Shown: positions 17,563 to 27,380, counted from the stretch's first letter. The stretch: DNA of 64,000 nt from CAVVMA01 sp963788205 (GCA_963788205.1 CAWBGG010000003.1:76863-140862), one strand, 5' to 3'. The notes: a model not told the origin generated them from the sequence alone. Made by a program: numbers and translations.

Positions 17563-19326
17563 TTAGACGATGCGAGCGGCGCTGGCCAGCGCCAGCGGTT
17601 TCTCATCGAGCAGCATCTCGATTGCGGCGTCGGCGTGCGGGCCGTCGTCGGGAGCGAGCGGATCGTGTGGCTTCAATCGATGGTCGATCACCATCCGGGC
17701 GAGCAGCAGGCGCTTGCCGTTGCCGGTTTTCGCGGCTTCCCAGGTCATGAGGATGGCGCTGGTGAGGTTGTAGAGCGCGGTCGCGGCGAGCCGGGCGTGG
17801 GTCTCGCTGCGCGATGCGACGTCGGCGGCGAACGAGACCACGCGCACGATCAGTGCGTCGAGCGGGTCACGAAATTGAGCCGGTACTTCCGTGGCTTCCG
17901 CCAGTTTCTGCCGCAGCGCCTCGCCGAGCGCCTGATGCGCGTTTGATTTCGTGACCGCGCGCGCGACCACGTCGAGCGCGACGATATTGCTGGTACCTTC
18001 CCAGAGCACGCCAACGTGGGCGTCGCGGACCAGGCGAGAGTTCACCCAGTCCTCGACATAGCCGTTGCCCCCGCGCATCTCCATCGCGGCCGTGGCGACG
18101 CGGATATTGTCGCGGCAGGCGCGGAACTTGTAGAGCGGGGTGAGAATCCGCAGCAGTTGCGCCGCACCCTCGCCGCCGCGGTTGGCCGCGCCCATCACAT
18201 GCGCGGTGTAAGCGTACATCGAAAGCGCCTGCTCGGCCGGGACCATGATCTTCATCAACTGCCGGCGCACCAGCGGCATCTCGATCAGCGCGCGGCCAAA
18301 GGCGACTCGATTGCGCGCCACCATCAGCGATTCGTTCAGGCAGCGGCGCATCATCGCGGCCGCGCGCACGCCGTGCGACAGCCGCGACAGGTTGACCTGA
18401 TCCATCATCTGCTTGAAGCCGTCGCGCAGCTCGCCGATCGGCCATGCGAACGCGCTCTCGAGCACAATCTCGCCGCTGGCCATCGAGCGCGTGCCGAGTT
18501 TGTCCTTGAGCCGCGCGATTCGGTAGCGATTGCGGCTGCCGTCGTCGAGCCGGCGCGGCATCGCGAACAACCCCAGCCCGCGGGTGCCGGCGGGTGCGCC
18601 CTCGGGGCGGGCCAGCAGCAGGGCGAGATCGGCGTCGGCGTGCGAGCAGAACCACTTGTCGCCGTACAGGCGCCACTCGCCCTGTTCGCGGTGCGCGACG
18701 GTTTCGAGCGCGCCGACGTCGGAGCCGCCCGATTTTTCGGTCATGAATTGCGTGCCTTTCCATAGTTCGCCCAAGTCCTGCGAGAGCAGGCGCGGCGCGA
18801 GCCGGCGCTTCAGATCTTCGGCGGCGTATTTCAGGATTACAAAATTGGTCGTATCGGAAACGCTGACCGGGCACATCAGGCCGAACTCGGCCTGCACGAA
18901 CAGATACTGAAAGGCGTATTTTGCGATTGGCGGCAGGGGCTCGGACCATCCCAGCACGCCGCCGCGATGGCTCATCGCGTGCATCCCGAGCTCGCCGAAG
19001 GCGATCTGCTCCATCTCGCGGTAGGCGGGATGATACTCGATCCAGTCCTCGTCGCGCCCGAAGCGATCGCGGGGATGGAGCACCGGCGAATTACGATCGG
19101 CGATCGCCGCCAACACATCAAGCCGTCCTCCCGCCACCTCGCCCAGCCGAACCAGATAAGGTTCGAGATGCGATCGCAGACCGGGTTCCATGTAGAGCCC
19201 AACCAGGTCGCGGAACGATTCGTCGATCGAGTAGAAGTTCAGGCCACGGCAATCCGGCGCGATATGATCGGAGCCAACGCGCTTGCGGGCGGCCTCGACG
19301 AGCTTGGGGCGGCTACTTGCTTCCAC
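17563..19326 (-). CDS. AidB-like acyl-CoA dehydrogenase family protein
   Basis: The protein has 587 residues, longer than the usual ~390 of acyl-CoA dehydrogenases and matching the AidB-like branch. It shows an N-terminal helical extension (HPAYREMEQIAFGELGMHAMSHR), the FAD-contact strand QFMTEKSGGSDVGALET near residue 195, a GDKWFCSHADADLALLLAR segment, and the C-terminal EMRGGNGYVEDWVNSRLVRDAHVGVLWEGTSNI-type end. AidB binds FAD and DNA and protects against alkylation in E. coli; homologues in degraders may be true dehydrogenases. The start is a GTG at 19326 without a clear Shine-Dalgarno. It stands alone on its strand. Confidence 0.88.
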   Translation of the reverse strand: MEASSRPKLVEAARKRVGSDHIAPDCRGLNFYSIDESFRDLVGLYMEPGLRSHLEPYLVRLGEVAGGRLDVLAAIADRNSPVLHPRDRFGRDEDWIEYHPAYREMEQIAFGELGMHAMSHRGGVLGWSEPLPPIAKYAFQYLFVQAEFGLMCPVSVSDTTNFVILKYAAEDLKRRLAPRLLSQDLGELWKGTQFMTEKSGGSDVGALETVAHREQGEWRLYGDKWFCSHADADLALLLARPEGAPAGTRGLGLFAMPRRLDDGSRNRYRIARLKDKLGTRSMASGEIVLESAFAWPIGELRDGFKQMMDQVNLSRLSHGVRAAAMMRRCLNESLMVARNRVAFGRALIEMPLVRRQLMKIMVPAEQALSMYAYTAHVMGAANRGGEGAAQLLRILTPLYKFRACRDNIRVATAAMEMRGGNGYVEDWVNSRLVRDAHVGVLWEGTSNIVALDVVARAVTKSNAHQALGEALRQKLAEATEVPAQFRDPLDALIVRVVSFAADVASRSETHARLAATALYNLTSAILMTWEAAKTGNGKRLLLARMVIDHRLKPHDPLAPDDGPHADAAIEMLLDEKPLALASAARIV

Positions 19327-20632
19327 GCCTCAGCTTCCGACGCCGATCCGAGGTCTGTCAAGCTCGGTCGGACGTGGTCGCGGAATCGAAGATCAAGCTT
19401 TGGGACTAGCGGCGCTGTCCGCTACGCGCCTCGCGCCCCGGTCCTCGCCGGTCCGTGGCATCTGGGTGTTTACTGTCAGTGCGAGGATATACGTCAGCCC
19501 TGCGGGATTCAGGCGCCCCGGGCAGAACGCCAGAACGAAAAGGCATAGGACGAGTACCGAAGTGAAAACGTCGGGCATGATGAAGCCCGTGTGCCACGGC
19601 AGGCTGGTCAGTAACGCAGAGTAGAGCGGTAATAGCGATGAGTGCTGTTCATGAAACGATCTCGAAGACGACGCGCAGAATTAGTCGAAGCAGATCGGCC
19701 ACGATCGTCCTGCAACTCCTGGATCGATTTCTTCGTCTTTAAGATCTCAAATAGCTGTGAACACAACCCAGTAGATATTCAGCCGGGATTCCACTTTAGC
19801 TTGCCGGTGAAATCGCTTGCTCAACCAACCGGCTAAAGTGAGGCCATTCGAGCACTTTTTGTCAACCACAGCTGAAATTGATGCTTGTTTCTCACCCATT
19901 GAGTCAGGCGGAGCGCTGGCCAAACAGTAAGTCGGGGGCATGGTGCGCGACTGAAATAGCGGTCGCGCAGCTCGCTGGGCCCGTGCCCGCAATGAAGACA
20001 GTCCGCCAAAACTAAATCAGCTCGCACCGCGTAGAACGAACAATGTACGGCACCACGACAGGGCGCAGACGGCGCTCGTTAAAGATCACGTGGTCGAGGG
20101 ATTCGGGCCGGAGCGAACCGATAACCGTCTCGACACAGGCGTTTTGCCAGGGGTGATTGTGGTGCGGTGATGACCTCGGCAATGCCTATCGACGAAATCG
20201 GACGGTCCGTTGACTCACCTCCATTTGTACAGTTTCACCCCGTGCTTTGGCGCGGTTAGCTATCGTAAAATGAAGCTGAGGTGCGTACATCGAGAATCAC
20301 GGCTAGTTGCTGGCATCGCAACTTCAAACCGATAGAACCACGCCGCGGTTAGAAAGAGGGGGGTGTTAGGGAGAACGAATTCATGGGCAAGCGCAAGCTT
20401 GCGTCCGCCAATTTTAGTCAGGCGGTCCCTGACCTGATCAACCGGAAGTGGCGCAAAAGCGGCGTGGGCTGGAGCCGCCGTAGTCAACGCTCACTCGCTG
20501 TGCTTTTTGCACCGGACTAGGCGCGAGCAGCGCGCCGACGCCAAAGACTACGATAGAGATACCCGAATAGGGTGTCTTTGGTTGAAATAGAATAGACAAA
20601 AGGTTTAGGATGCCTCCCTTGGAGGTGCGAAC
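19327..20632. other. 1.3-kb intergenic region with mobile-element debris
   Basis: No convincing complete gene is present. The region holds a decayed transposase piece (20020-20215, minus strand) and, at 20383-20520 on the + strand, a 45-codon frame with GGGAG upstream that could be a small peptide but has no recognisable motif. The rest, including a basic 19833-20027 minus frame, shows nothing I can name. It separates the resident genes from the peptide synthetase cluster. Confidence 0.6.
20020..20215 (-). pseudogene. Integrase-core transposase fragment, decayed
   Basis: The minus strand reads GIAEVITAPQSP, then after a one-base shift WQNACVETVIGSLRPESLDH and VIFNERRLRPVVVPY. This corresponds to the region around the catalytic Glu of the rve-type integrase core found in IS3/ISNCY-like transposases (SPWQN..VER..GS.RREC.DH pattern). 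Stops and frame changes on both sides show it is a relic. It lies at the left border of the peptide synthetase cluster. Confidence 0.7.
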
Positions 20633-21001
20633 ATGGAGAAAGCTGGCAGGGAGACCCCCGATGCGAAGAAGTCGGCGGCCGCGGAGAAGCACACGTCGTG
20701 GAAGGACCCTTGGGTGGACGCGCTCGTGCACAATCCGAAGGAGATCCCCGATACGGTGCTGATCGCCGGTTACGTTGGTGACTCGCCAGACGAGAACGCA
20801 ATTCGCGTCTTTCTCGATCCGCAGTTGCGGTGGATCATCGACGTTCCGGTGGCCGCGATTGCCCACCGCGAACCGGTGCCAAGGAACTTATCTTCGCTGG
20901 GTGGGAGCTACTTGTGGATCAACGCAGCCGCCTGGGCTGACTGCAAGTACCACCAGCGTCGGACTACGTGCGTGCCCGCTGCGGGGCAGCCTAATCGTTG
21001 A
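20633..21001 (+). CDS. Small protein of unknown function heading the NRPS cluster
   Basis: The protein has 122 residues from ATG 20633 with a strong GGAGG at 20621-20625. That GGAGG can pair with CCTCC at 20613-20617 in a tight hairpin, which could limit translation. The core reads TVLIAGYVGDSPDENAIRVF, then LDPQLRWIIDVPVAAIAH and SLGGSYLWINAAAW. I recall similar short proteins with a GY(L/V)G...VR.(Y/F)L...DIP..AI.H...LGGS..W pattern in myxobacteria and cyanobacteria, but no function is known to me. The charged N-terminus and a C-terminal tail with two Cys leave a peptide-precursor role conceivable. It ends 16 bases before the first synthetase gene, implying co-transcription. Confidence 0.7.
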   Translation: MEKAGRETPDAKKSAAAEKHTSWKDPWVDALVHNPKEIPDTVLIAGYVGDSPDENAIRVFLDPQLRWIIDVPVAAIAHREPVPRNLSSLGGSYLWINAAAWADCKYHQRRTTCVPAAGQPNR

Positions 21002-21017
21002 ACGGTGACAATCGAAA

Positions 21018-22625
21018 ATGCGCACGACGGCCCCGACCGCCACGGCGCAAGCTCTCGCCAATGCCCAAGGGGTGCACGACCTTTTCGAGCGGCAAGCAGC
21101 CCGCGTCCCAGACGCGGAGGCACTGGTGTGGCGCGGCGGAAGTGTCCTCTATCGCGAGCTGAACGAACGGGCTAACCGCCTTGCGCACTACCTCGTCCGA
21201 AGTGGCGTGCGACGGGGTCAGCGGATTGGCGTGGCCCTGACGCGGAGCGACGAGCTCATCGTAGGGCTGCTTGCTGTCCTCAAGACGGGCGCCTGCTACG
21301 TCCCTCTCGACCCCGCGTACCCAGCGGAACGCATCGCGTTCATGGTAGCGGATTCCCGGTCCGCGTTCATATTGGGTGACGCGGCGATTGAGACAGTCGT
21401 CCGTTCGCGTGGCCTCGAATGCCGATGCATCAGTCCAACGTCCGCATCGGTCGCGAGTCTACCCGGGACCAACGTTCGGCCCTCCACGCACGCCCACGAC
21501 TTGGCGTACGTCATCTATACTTCGGGCTCGACCGGCCGTCCGAAGGGAGTTGCTATCGAGCACCGCAGCACGCTTGCGCTCATCCAATGGGCTGCTGATA
21601 CCTTCACTGCAACGGAGGTCGGAGGGATGCTCGCGAGCACCTCTATCTGCTTCGATCTTTCCGTTTTCGAGGTCTTTGCTCCGCTATGCATCGGGGGTCG
21701 CATCTTTCTAGTTTCCAACGCGCTGGAACTCGCCGATGTGCCCTTCAGAGACAACGTCACCTTGCTGAACACCGTTCCCTCGGCGATGCGCGCACTTCTG
21801 CGTATGGATGGACTGCCGCGGAGCGTGAGCACTGTGGTTCTTGCGGGGGAAGCGCTGACGCGCGAGCTGGCCCGCGAGGTTGGAGCGCAGCCAGGCGTTC
21901 AGCGAATCGTGAACGCATACGGGCCCACGGAGGACACCACGTATTCGACTTGGGCCGAGATCGATCCTGCAGCGGACGACGTTCCTCCGATTGGGCGACC
22001 TCTCCCGGGCAGCTACACGCGTGTTCTCAACGACCGGCTGCAGCTCTGCGCTGCCGGCGAGACGGGAGAGCTCTTTCTCGGCGGTGTGGGCTTGGCGCGG
22101 GGATACCTGGGCCAACCGGAGCTCACCGCAGAGCGCTTCTTTCGCGATCCGTTCAGCGAGGATCCCAGCGCGCGCCTCTATCGCACGGGCGATCGCGTGC
22201 GCGAGCGCCCGGACGGGCAGCTCGAGTACCTCGGTCGGCTCGACGACCAGGTGAAGGTCCGCGGCTATCGCATTGAGTTGAGTGAGATCGAACGCGTGTT
22301 GGCCGCGCAGCCAGGCGTTGGGGAGTGTGCCGTCATTGTCGTGGCGGGTCCTGGAGACGACCCAGGACTCGCCGCGTACTACACGGGAGGGCCCGATCCC
22401 GCTGCGCTCCGCCACGCATCGGAGAAGACGCTGCCCAGCTTCATGATCCCAGCGGCGTTTGTTCGGCTCCCAGAGATGCCGCGGACGCTGAACGGAAAGC
22501 TCGATCGTAAGGCTCTTCCACCTCCGATCTGGGGCGCGAGCCCAGGAACGGTAGACAACTCCGGTCTGAGGAACCCACGCGAGCATTTGATGGCGCGAAT
22601 CTGGCGTGAAGTCCTAGTGTCCTGA
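21018..22625 (+). CDS. NRPS adenylation domain, 5' part of an IS-split A-T-C-TauD gene
   Basis: The start of a synthetase gene: residues ~15-500 form a complete adenylation domain with YVIYTSGSTGRPKG (core A3, near residue 166), FDLSVFEVFAPL (A4), NAYGPTED (A5), LYRTGD (A7), GRLDDQVKVRGYRIE (A8) and LNGKLDRKAL (A10). Reading the ten specificity positions gives D-L-F-N-V-A-A-T-Y-K, eight of ten matching an alanine code I recall (DLFNNALTYK), so Ala is a moderate prediction. The frame enters the carrier-domain linker (LMARIWREVL) and is then broken at 22616 by an IS630 element, which adds two residues and a stop at 22625. Without the element it would continue at 23777. Confidence 0.92.
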   Translation: MRTTAPTATAQALANAQGVHDLFERQAARVPDAEALVWRGGSVLYRELNERANRLAHYLVRSGVRRGQRIGVALTRSDELIVGLLAVLKTGACYVPLDPAYPAERIAFMVADSRSAFILGDAAIETVVRSRGLECRCISPTSASVASLPGTNVRPSTHAHDLAYVIYTSGSTGRPKGVAIEHRSTLALIQWAADTFTATEVGGMLASTSICFDLSVFEVFAPLCIGGRIFLVSNALELADVPFRDNVTLLNTVPSAMRALLRMDGLPRSVSTVVLAGEALTRELAREVGAQPGVQRIVNAYGPTEDTTYSTWAEIDPAADDVPPIGRPLPGSYTRVLNDRLQLCAAGETGELFLGGVGLARGYLGQPELTAERFFRDPFSEDPSARLYRTGDRVRERPDGQLEYLGRLDDQVKVRGYRIELSEIERVLAAQPGVGECAVIVVAGPGDDPGLAAYYTGGPDPAALRHASEKTLPSFMIPAAFVRLPEMPRTLNGKLDRKALPPPIWGASPGTVDNSGLRNPREHLMARIWREVLVS

Positions 22626-23774
22626 GTTATAAGTTCGTTGAATAAATTGTAGCCCGTCGGCGTCTCTCGTATAGGAGGAGGGATGCCGATGCGGACCGGG
22701 AGACCGATAGCACCTTTGAGCCTGGCGGCTGAAGAGCGTGAGACCTTGGAGCGGTGGGCGCGGCGGCCCAAGAGCGCGCAGGCGCTGGCCCAGCGTTCGC
22801 GGATGGTGTTGGAGTGCGCCGTTGGCAGCCCTAATCTGGCGGTGGCGCGCAAGCTCGGGGTTACCCATCAGACTGTGGGCAAGTGGCGCCAGCGCTTCCT
22901 GGAGCGGCGGCTGGACGGATTGCTGGACGAGCCGCGCCCGGGAGCGCCCCGGCAAGTCAGTGACGCGCAAGTTGAGCGGGTGGTGCAGCTGACCCTGGAA
23001 AGCACTCCCGCCGATGCCACTCACTGGAGCACGCGTGCGATGGCCAAGCGCAGCGGACTGAGTCAGAGCATGATCAGCCGCATCTGGCGGGCGTTTGCCT
23101 TGCAGCCGCACCGGGCCGAGGGTTTCAAGCTCTCCAAAGACCCGCAGTTCATCGACAAAGTACGCGATATCGTGGGTCTGTATCTCAATCCGCCGGACAG
23201 AGCGCTGGTGTTGTGCGTTGATGAGAAGGCACAGATTCAGGCGCTCGATCGCAGTCAGCCGCTGTTGCCGATGCGCCCCGGCCAAGCCGAGCGCCGCACG
23301 GCAGATTACAAGCGCCATGGCACCACCAACCTGTTCGCCGCGCTCGACGCCAAGACCGGGACCGTGATTGGCGAGTTTCATCGGCGTCACCGCACAGCCG
23401 AGTTTCGCAGCTTTCTGGAAACCATCGATGCGGCAGTGCCGCCCGAACTGGACCTGCACCTGATCCTCGACAATTACGGCACCCACAAGACCCCGGCGAC
23501 CAAGCGCTGGCTGCTGCGCCATGCGCGCTTTCATCTGCACTTCACTCCCACCAGCGGCTCTTGGCTCAACCTGGTCGAGCGCTGGTTTGCGCTGCTCACC
23601 GAAAAACAACTGCGCCGCGGCGTCCACCGCAGTACCGGCGAACTGCAAGCCGCCATCCGCCGCTTCCTTGACAGCCACAACCGCAATCCTAAACCCTTCA
23701 TCTGGACCAAAACGGCCGACCAAATCCTCGATTCGGTTGCCAGATTTTGTCAACGTATTTCTAACTCAGTACAC
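22617..23774 (+). mobile_element. IS630-family insertion sequence
   Basis: The element is 1158 bp, flanked by the TA dinucleotide (22615-22616 and 23775-23776) expected of IS630/mariner elements. The 30-bp ends match at 24 positions as inverted repeats (left GTGTCCTGAGTTATAAG, right inward GTGTACTGAGTTAGAAA). Removal restores the reading frame of the host synthetase gene exactly. Confidence 0.95.
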
Positions 23775-23777
23775 TAG
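22683..23777 (+). CDS. IS630-family transposase
   Basis: This 364-residue transposase has an N-terminal helix-turn-helix (LAVARKLGVTHQTVGKWRQRFLERRL), a linker HTH (WSTRAMAKRSGLSQSMISRIW) and the DDE domain: LCVDEKAQIQAL, HLILDNYGTHKT and SWLNLVERWFALLTEKQLRRG. The C-terminus is intact. GGAGGAGG precedes ATG 22683. The TAG stop at 23775-23777 is made from the duplicated target TA plus a G of the synthetase gene. Confidence 0.96.
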   Translation: MPMRTGRPIAPLSLAAEERETLERWARRPKSAQALAQRSRMVLECAVGSPNLAVARKLGVTHQTVGKWRQRFLERRLDGLLDEPRPGAPRQVSDAQVERVVQLTLESTPADATHWSTRAMAKRSGLSQSMISRIWRAFALQPHRAEGFKLSKDPQFIDKVRDIVGLYLNPPDRALVLCVDEKAQIQALDRSQPLLPMRPGQAERRTADYKRHGTTNLFAALDAKTGTVIGEFHRRHRTAEFRSFLETIDAAVPPELDLHLILDNYGTHKTPATKRWLLRHARFHLHFTPTSGSWLNLVERWFALLTEKQLRRGVHRSTGELQAAIRRFLDSHNRNPKPFIWTKTADQILDSVARFCQRISNSVH

Positions 23778-26344
23778 CTCTTGAGCGAGTTGGGAGGAAC
23801 GACCAGTTCTTCGCGTTGGGAGGTCACTCACTCCTGGCAGCGCGCATCGTCGGCCGCGTGCGCAAAGAGACGGGGAGGGCCTTTTCCCTAGCGATGCTGT
23901 TCGCGCACCCCACCGTCGCCGGATGCGCAGAGAGTCTCGAGCAGGCCCCGCCGCTCGCTCGCGCTCGCATCTCGCCCCAGCCATTTGAGCAGTGGCCACT
24001 CTCGGCCGCACAGAAACAGATGTGGTTCCTCGCGCAACTCACGCCAGAGGACACGTCGTACAACCTTCCGTACGCGATCCGCGCGAACGGTCTCCTCGAC
24101 CCGGACCGACTGCGGCGAGCATTTGACGAGGTTGTGGCTGGCCATGCGGCGCTTCGGTCGCAGATCGTGACCGTTGACGGACAGCCCATGCAGCGCGTCG
24201 TGTCGCGCGTCCCTCTGGCGATTCCACTAGTCGATTTGCGCGGTAGCGGGGATCGCGCGTGGGACGACCTAACGCGGCGCGCAGGAGAGCTAGCCGCGAT
24301 ACCTATCGACTTGGCAGTGGCACCACTCCATCGTGCGCGGCTCTTTCGCCTTGGCGCCTCTGATTGGGCTCTGCTTATCGTCGTGCACCACTCGATCTTT
24401 GACGAGTGGTCACTCAGCGTCTTGGTACGAGACTTGGCCGAAGCGTACGAGCGCGACGGTCGTGGGCATCAGCCAGCGGCAATCCATGATTTGAATGTTC
24501 TCTCGTCTGTAGTCGGCAACCATTGGGCCGAGGCCCTCGCGTACTGGCGTGAAGAGCTCCGCGTCGTGCCACCCGTCGTTTCGTTGCCGGTCAACAAGAA
24601 GGCCCCGCACGAGAACGACACCAGCGGGGCTGTGTCAGCGTTCGTGCTGGATGAGCCGCTATCGCGCGCGATCGAAACGCTCGCTGCGGGCGAAGGGGTC
24701 ACCGAGTACATGCTGCTTCTCGCTGCGTTCCAAGTGCTCTTGACCGCGCTGACCGGTCAACGTGATTTCGTCACGCTAACCGCGTTCTCCGGCCGGGGCG
24801 AGCCGGAGATCGACGCTGCGATCGGTTGCTTTTTCAACATGGTCCCTATTCGCGCCGATGTGCGCGAGTCCGAAAGATTCCGAACGCTGCTCACTCGCGT
24901 GCGAAGTCGTGTGCTCGAGGCGCTCGATCGGCAGACGACGCCGATCGACGCGATCCTCGAAGAGCTGCGCTTGCCCCGCGACGCCCATCGTGCGCCCTTC
25001 AGTCAAGTCGCCTTTGGCGTCCAGAACGTTCCCTGCGCCGTGGCCGCTTGCGACGGCTGCTCGCTCGAAGGTTTCGAGTTGCGCCCCGAGCGCACGCGGT
25101 TTGATCTTTCGGTGTGGGCCGACCGCCGCCGCGGTCCTATTCGGTTCGAATGGACCTTCCGTACGGCACTCTTCGAGGCTGCGAGCATCGCGCGTTTCCA
25201 CGACCAGCTCGCCACCCTGCTCCGACGGATCGTGGAGACGCCCGACGCCCCCGTCAGCGCGCTGTTGGCGGCCGAGAATGTGAGCGCCCTGGCGGCAAGG
25301 AAGAAGCTCCCTCAGCGACTGGTACCCAAGACGTTCAGCCAAGACAACCTCGCGACCCTAGAAAATTGCGCGCTCGGCGATTCGTTGCCGGCGTCGATCC
25401 GAGCGCGCGAGGTTGGGCTCAACCTCGCCGAGTGGGCCTGTGCGCACCTAGACACGATCGACCAACACCTGCGCACGGTGGGCGGACTTCTCCTGCGTGG
25501 TTTTCGTGTCGAGAGCGCGGCGGACTTTCGACACTTCGCACAGACAATATCTTCCCACTTGATCCGTTATGGCGAGCGCTCCTCACCGCGGACCGAGATC
25601 GCCGACGGCGTTTACACATCGACCGATCATCCGCCGGACCAACCCATCGTCTTGCACAACGAGCAGTCGTATACGCTCAACTGGCCAATGCGTATCTTGT
25701 TCTATTGCGCGCGGCCTGCGCTCGAGCGGGGGCGCACGCCACTGGCTGACAGCCGACGCGTGCTGGCGCGCTTATCACGAAGCACCGTCGAGCGCTTCGA
25801 GCGTCTCGGGGTGCTCTACGTCCGCAACTATTTGGAAGGGATCGGCCTGCCCTGGTCCGTAGCCTTTCAGACCGACGACCGCCGAGATGTCGAAGCCTAC
25901 TGTCGTGCGTCTTCGGTCGAGGTCGAGTGGCTGGAGCGAGGCCGCCTGCGCACCCGCCAAGTTCGGCCCGCCATCCGCGTCCACCCGCACACGGGTGAGC
26001 GGACGTGGTTCAATCACGCTCTGTTCTTTCACGTTACGAGCTTGCCGTTAGACGTCACGCGGTCGCTCATGGCGACATTGCGGGAGGAAGATCTCCCGTA
26101 CAACACGTTCTACGGCGACGGCTCGCCGATTAGGGATGAGACTCTCCGCGAGCTGCGAGAGGCATATCGCGCCGAGGCCGTATCGTTCCCATGGGAACGG
26201 GGCGATGTCCTTGTGCTCGACAACATGCTTGTCGCGCACGGTCGCGAACCTTTCCTCGGAGAAAGAGAGATTCTTGCCGCGATGGTCGACCCCTATCGGG
26301 GTCCGGCCCGCCCAACTCCTGGATCGGCCGAGGCGACGTCGTGA
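23777..26344 (+). CDS. NRPS carrier, condensation and TauD dioxygenase domains, 3' part of split gene
   Basis: This is the in-frame continuation of the gene broken by the IS630; together the parts make 1388 residues. The carrier domain (FFALGGHSLLAARIVGRV, Ser attachment site) comes first, then a condensation domain with HHSIFDE at ancestral residue ~736, then a fused TauD/TfdA-type 2-oxoglutarate Fe(II) dioxygenase. The latter shows HNE (of LHNEQSYTLNW, ~1160) and a distal His in LVAHGRE (~1352). TauD domains of this SyrP-like type beta-hydroxylate carrier-bound amino acids. Whether the 3' part is translated alone is uncertain; no normal start lies near the insertion. It ends in TGA overlapping the next gene's GTG (GTGA). 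Confidence 0.9.
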   Translation, partial: ALERVGRNDQFFALGGHSLLAARIVGRVRKETGRAFSLAMLFAHPTVAGCAESLEQAPPLARARISPQPFEQWPLSAAQKQMWFLAQLTPEDTSYNLPYAIRANGLLDPDRLRRAFDEVVAGHAALRSQIVTVDGQPMQRVVSRVPLAIPLVDLRGSGDRAWDDLTRRAGELAAIPIDLAVAPLHRARLFRLGASDWALLIVVHHSIFDEWSLSVLVRDLAEAYERDGRGHQPAAIHDLNVLSSVVGNHWAEALAYWREELRVVPPVVSLPVNKKAPHENDTSGAVSAFVLDEPLSRAIETLAAGEGVTEYMLLLAAFQVLLTALTGQRDFVTLTAFSGRGEPEIDAAIGCFFNMVPIRADVRESERFRTLLTRVRSRVLEALDRQTTPIDAILEELRLPRDAHRAPFSQVAFGVQNVPCAVAACDGCSLEGFELRPERTRFDLSVWADRRRGPIRFEWTFRTALFEAASIARFHDQLATLLRRIVETPDAPVSALLAAENVSALAARKKLPQRLVPKTFSQDNLATLENCALGDSLPASIRAREVGLNLAEWACAHLDTIDQHLRTVGGLLLRGFRVESAADFRHFAQTISSHLIRYGERSSPRTEIADGVYTSTDHPPDQPIVLHNEQSYTLNWPMRILFYCARPALERGRTPLADSRRVLARLSRSTVERFERLGVLYVRNYLEGIGLPWSVAFQTDDRRDVEAYCRASSVEVEWLERGRLRTRQVRPAIRVHPHTGERTWFNHALFFHVTSLPLDVTRSLMATLREEDLPYNTFYGDGSPIRDETLRELREAYRAEAVSFPWERGDVLVLDNMLVAHGREPFLGEREILAAMVDPYRGPARPTPGSAEATS

Positions 26345-27378
26345 GCGACATTGCGAAAAGGGCGTCCCAGCTGCGGGTCAAGCCACTCACCGCCGTGCGC
26401 GTCTCGGCGACAGATCTCGTGCGCGAGGAACCGCTGCAGGAAGAGAGTGCGCTCCCCCTTGTCCTCCAGGCGACGTCGGAGGTTAACCTCGCGGAGTGGG
26501 TGACTTCACACCGAGAACGCTTGATGGGCGCTCTCCTCGACCACGGAGGTCTCCTCTTCCGTGGCTTCGATGTCGACTCCCCCGCCAAGTTTGGCGCCGT
26601 CGCGCGCGCTCTCACCCCGAATCTGCTCGGCTACGTGGAGCGGGCGGCGGCTCGCACCGAGGTCGCTCCAAACGTCTTCACCTCGACTGAACTGGCGGCG
26701 GATCAGGTGATTCCGCATCACCACGAGATGTCGTACTCACACAACTGGCCAAGGTACGTCTGGTTTCATTGCGCCCTTTCCGCCTTGCAAGGTGGACGTA
26801 CTCCGCTGGCGAGCGAGCGGCGCTTTTACCCGCATCTGCAACCCGCGATCAAGCGGCGGTTCATGGCTAACGGCGTCATGTACGTGCGGAATTTCGGCCT
26901 TGGGCTAGACCTCACTTGGCAGCAAGCGTTCCAAACGGAGTCTCGGAGTGACGTTGAAGCCTACTGCCGCCGCTCTAGGGTTGCGTTCGAATGGCTCGAC
27001 CATCAGCGACTCCGAACTCGCCAGATACGCCAAGCGATCTCCACGCACCCCGAGACCGGCGAGACGGTGTGGTTCAATCACGCGCACATGTTCCACGAGT
27101 CGAACCTCGTGCCTGAGCTTCGCGAGTCACTCGTAGCCGCCTTCGGCAGCGAAGGGCTCCCACGAAACGCGTACTATGGCGATGGAACCCCGATAGAGAC
27201 CTCGGTGCTGGATGAGATCCGCGCCGGCTACTCGGAATGCGAAGTCTCCTTCCCGTGGCGGGCTGGGGATGTACTCTTGCTCGATAACTTCCTGACTGTT
27301 CATGGACGCCAAGCTTACCAAGGCGCGCGCCGGATCCTGGTCGCCATGGCCGACCTCTACACCGAATCGGAGACCTGA
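26341..27378 (+). CDS. Stand-alone TauD/TfdA-family dioxygenase (SyrP-like hydroxylase)
   Basis: The protein has 345 residues from GTG 26341, overlapping the previous stop by four bases. It is closely similar throughout to the TauD domain just upstream: both share NWP, GGRTPLA or RGRTPLA, MYVRNF or LYVRNY, FQT...RSDVEAYCR and YYGDG(S/T)PI. Iron ligands appear as HHE in PHHHEMSYSHNW (~125) and His in LTVHGRQ (~319). The likely job is beta-hydroxylation of an amino acid on a carrier domain in this cluster. The duplication within one cluster implies two hydroxylation events or two substrates. The adjacent N-terminal C* domain of the next gene may be its docking partner (see findings). Confidence 0.9.
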   Translation: MSDIAKRASQLRVKPLTAVRVSATDLVREEPLQEESALPLVLQATSEVNLAEWVTSHRERLMGALLDHGGLLFRGFDVDSPAKFGAVARALTPNLLGYVERAAARTEVAPNVFTSTELAADQVIPHHHEMSYSHNWPRYVWFHCALSALQGGRTPLASERRFYPHLQPAIKRRFMANGVMYVRNFGLGLDLTWQQAFQTESRSDVEAYCRRSRVAFEWLDHQRLRTRQIRQAISTHPETGETVWFNHAHMFHESNLVPELRESLVAAFGSEGLPRNAYYGDGTPIETSVLDEIRAGYSECEVSFPWRAGDVLLLDNFLTVHGRQAYQGARRILVAMADLYTESET

Positions 27379-27380
27379 GA

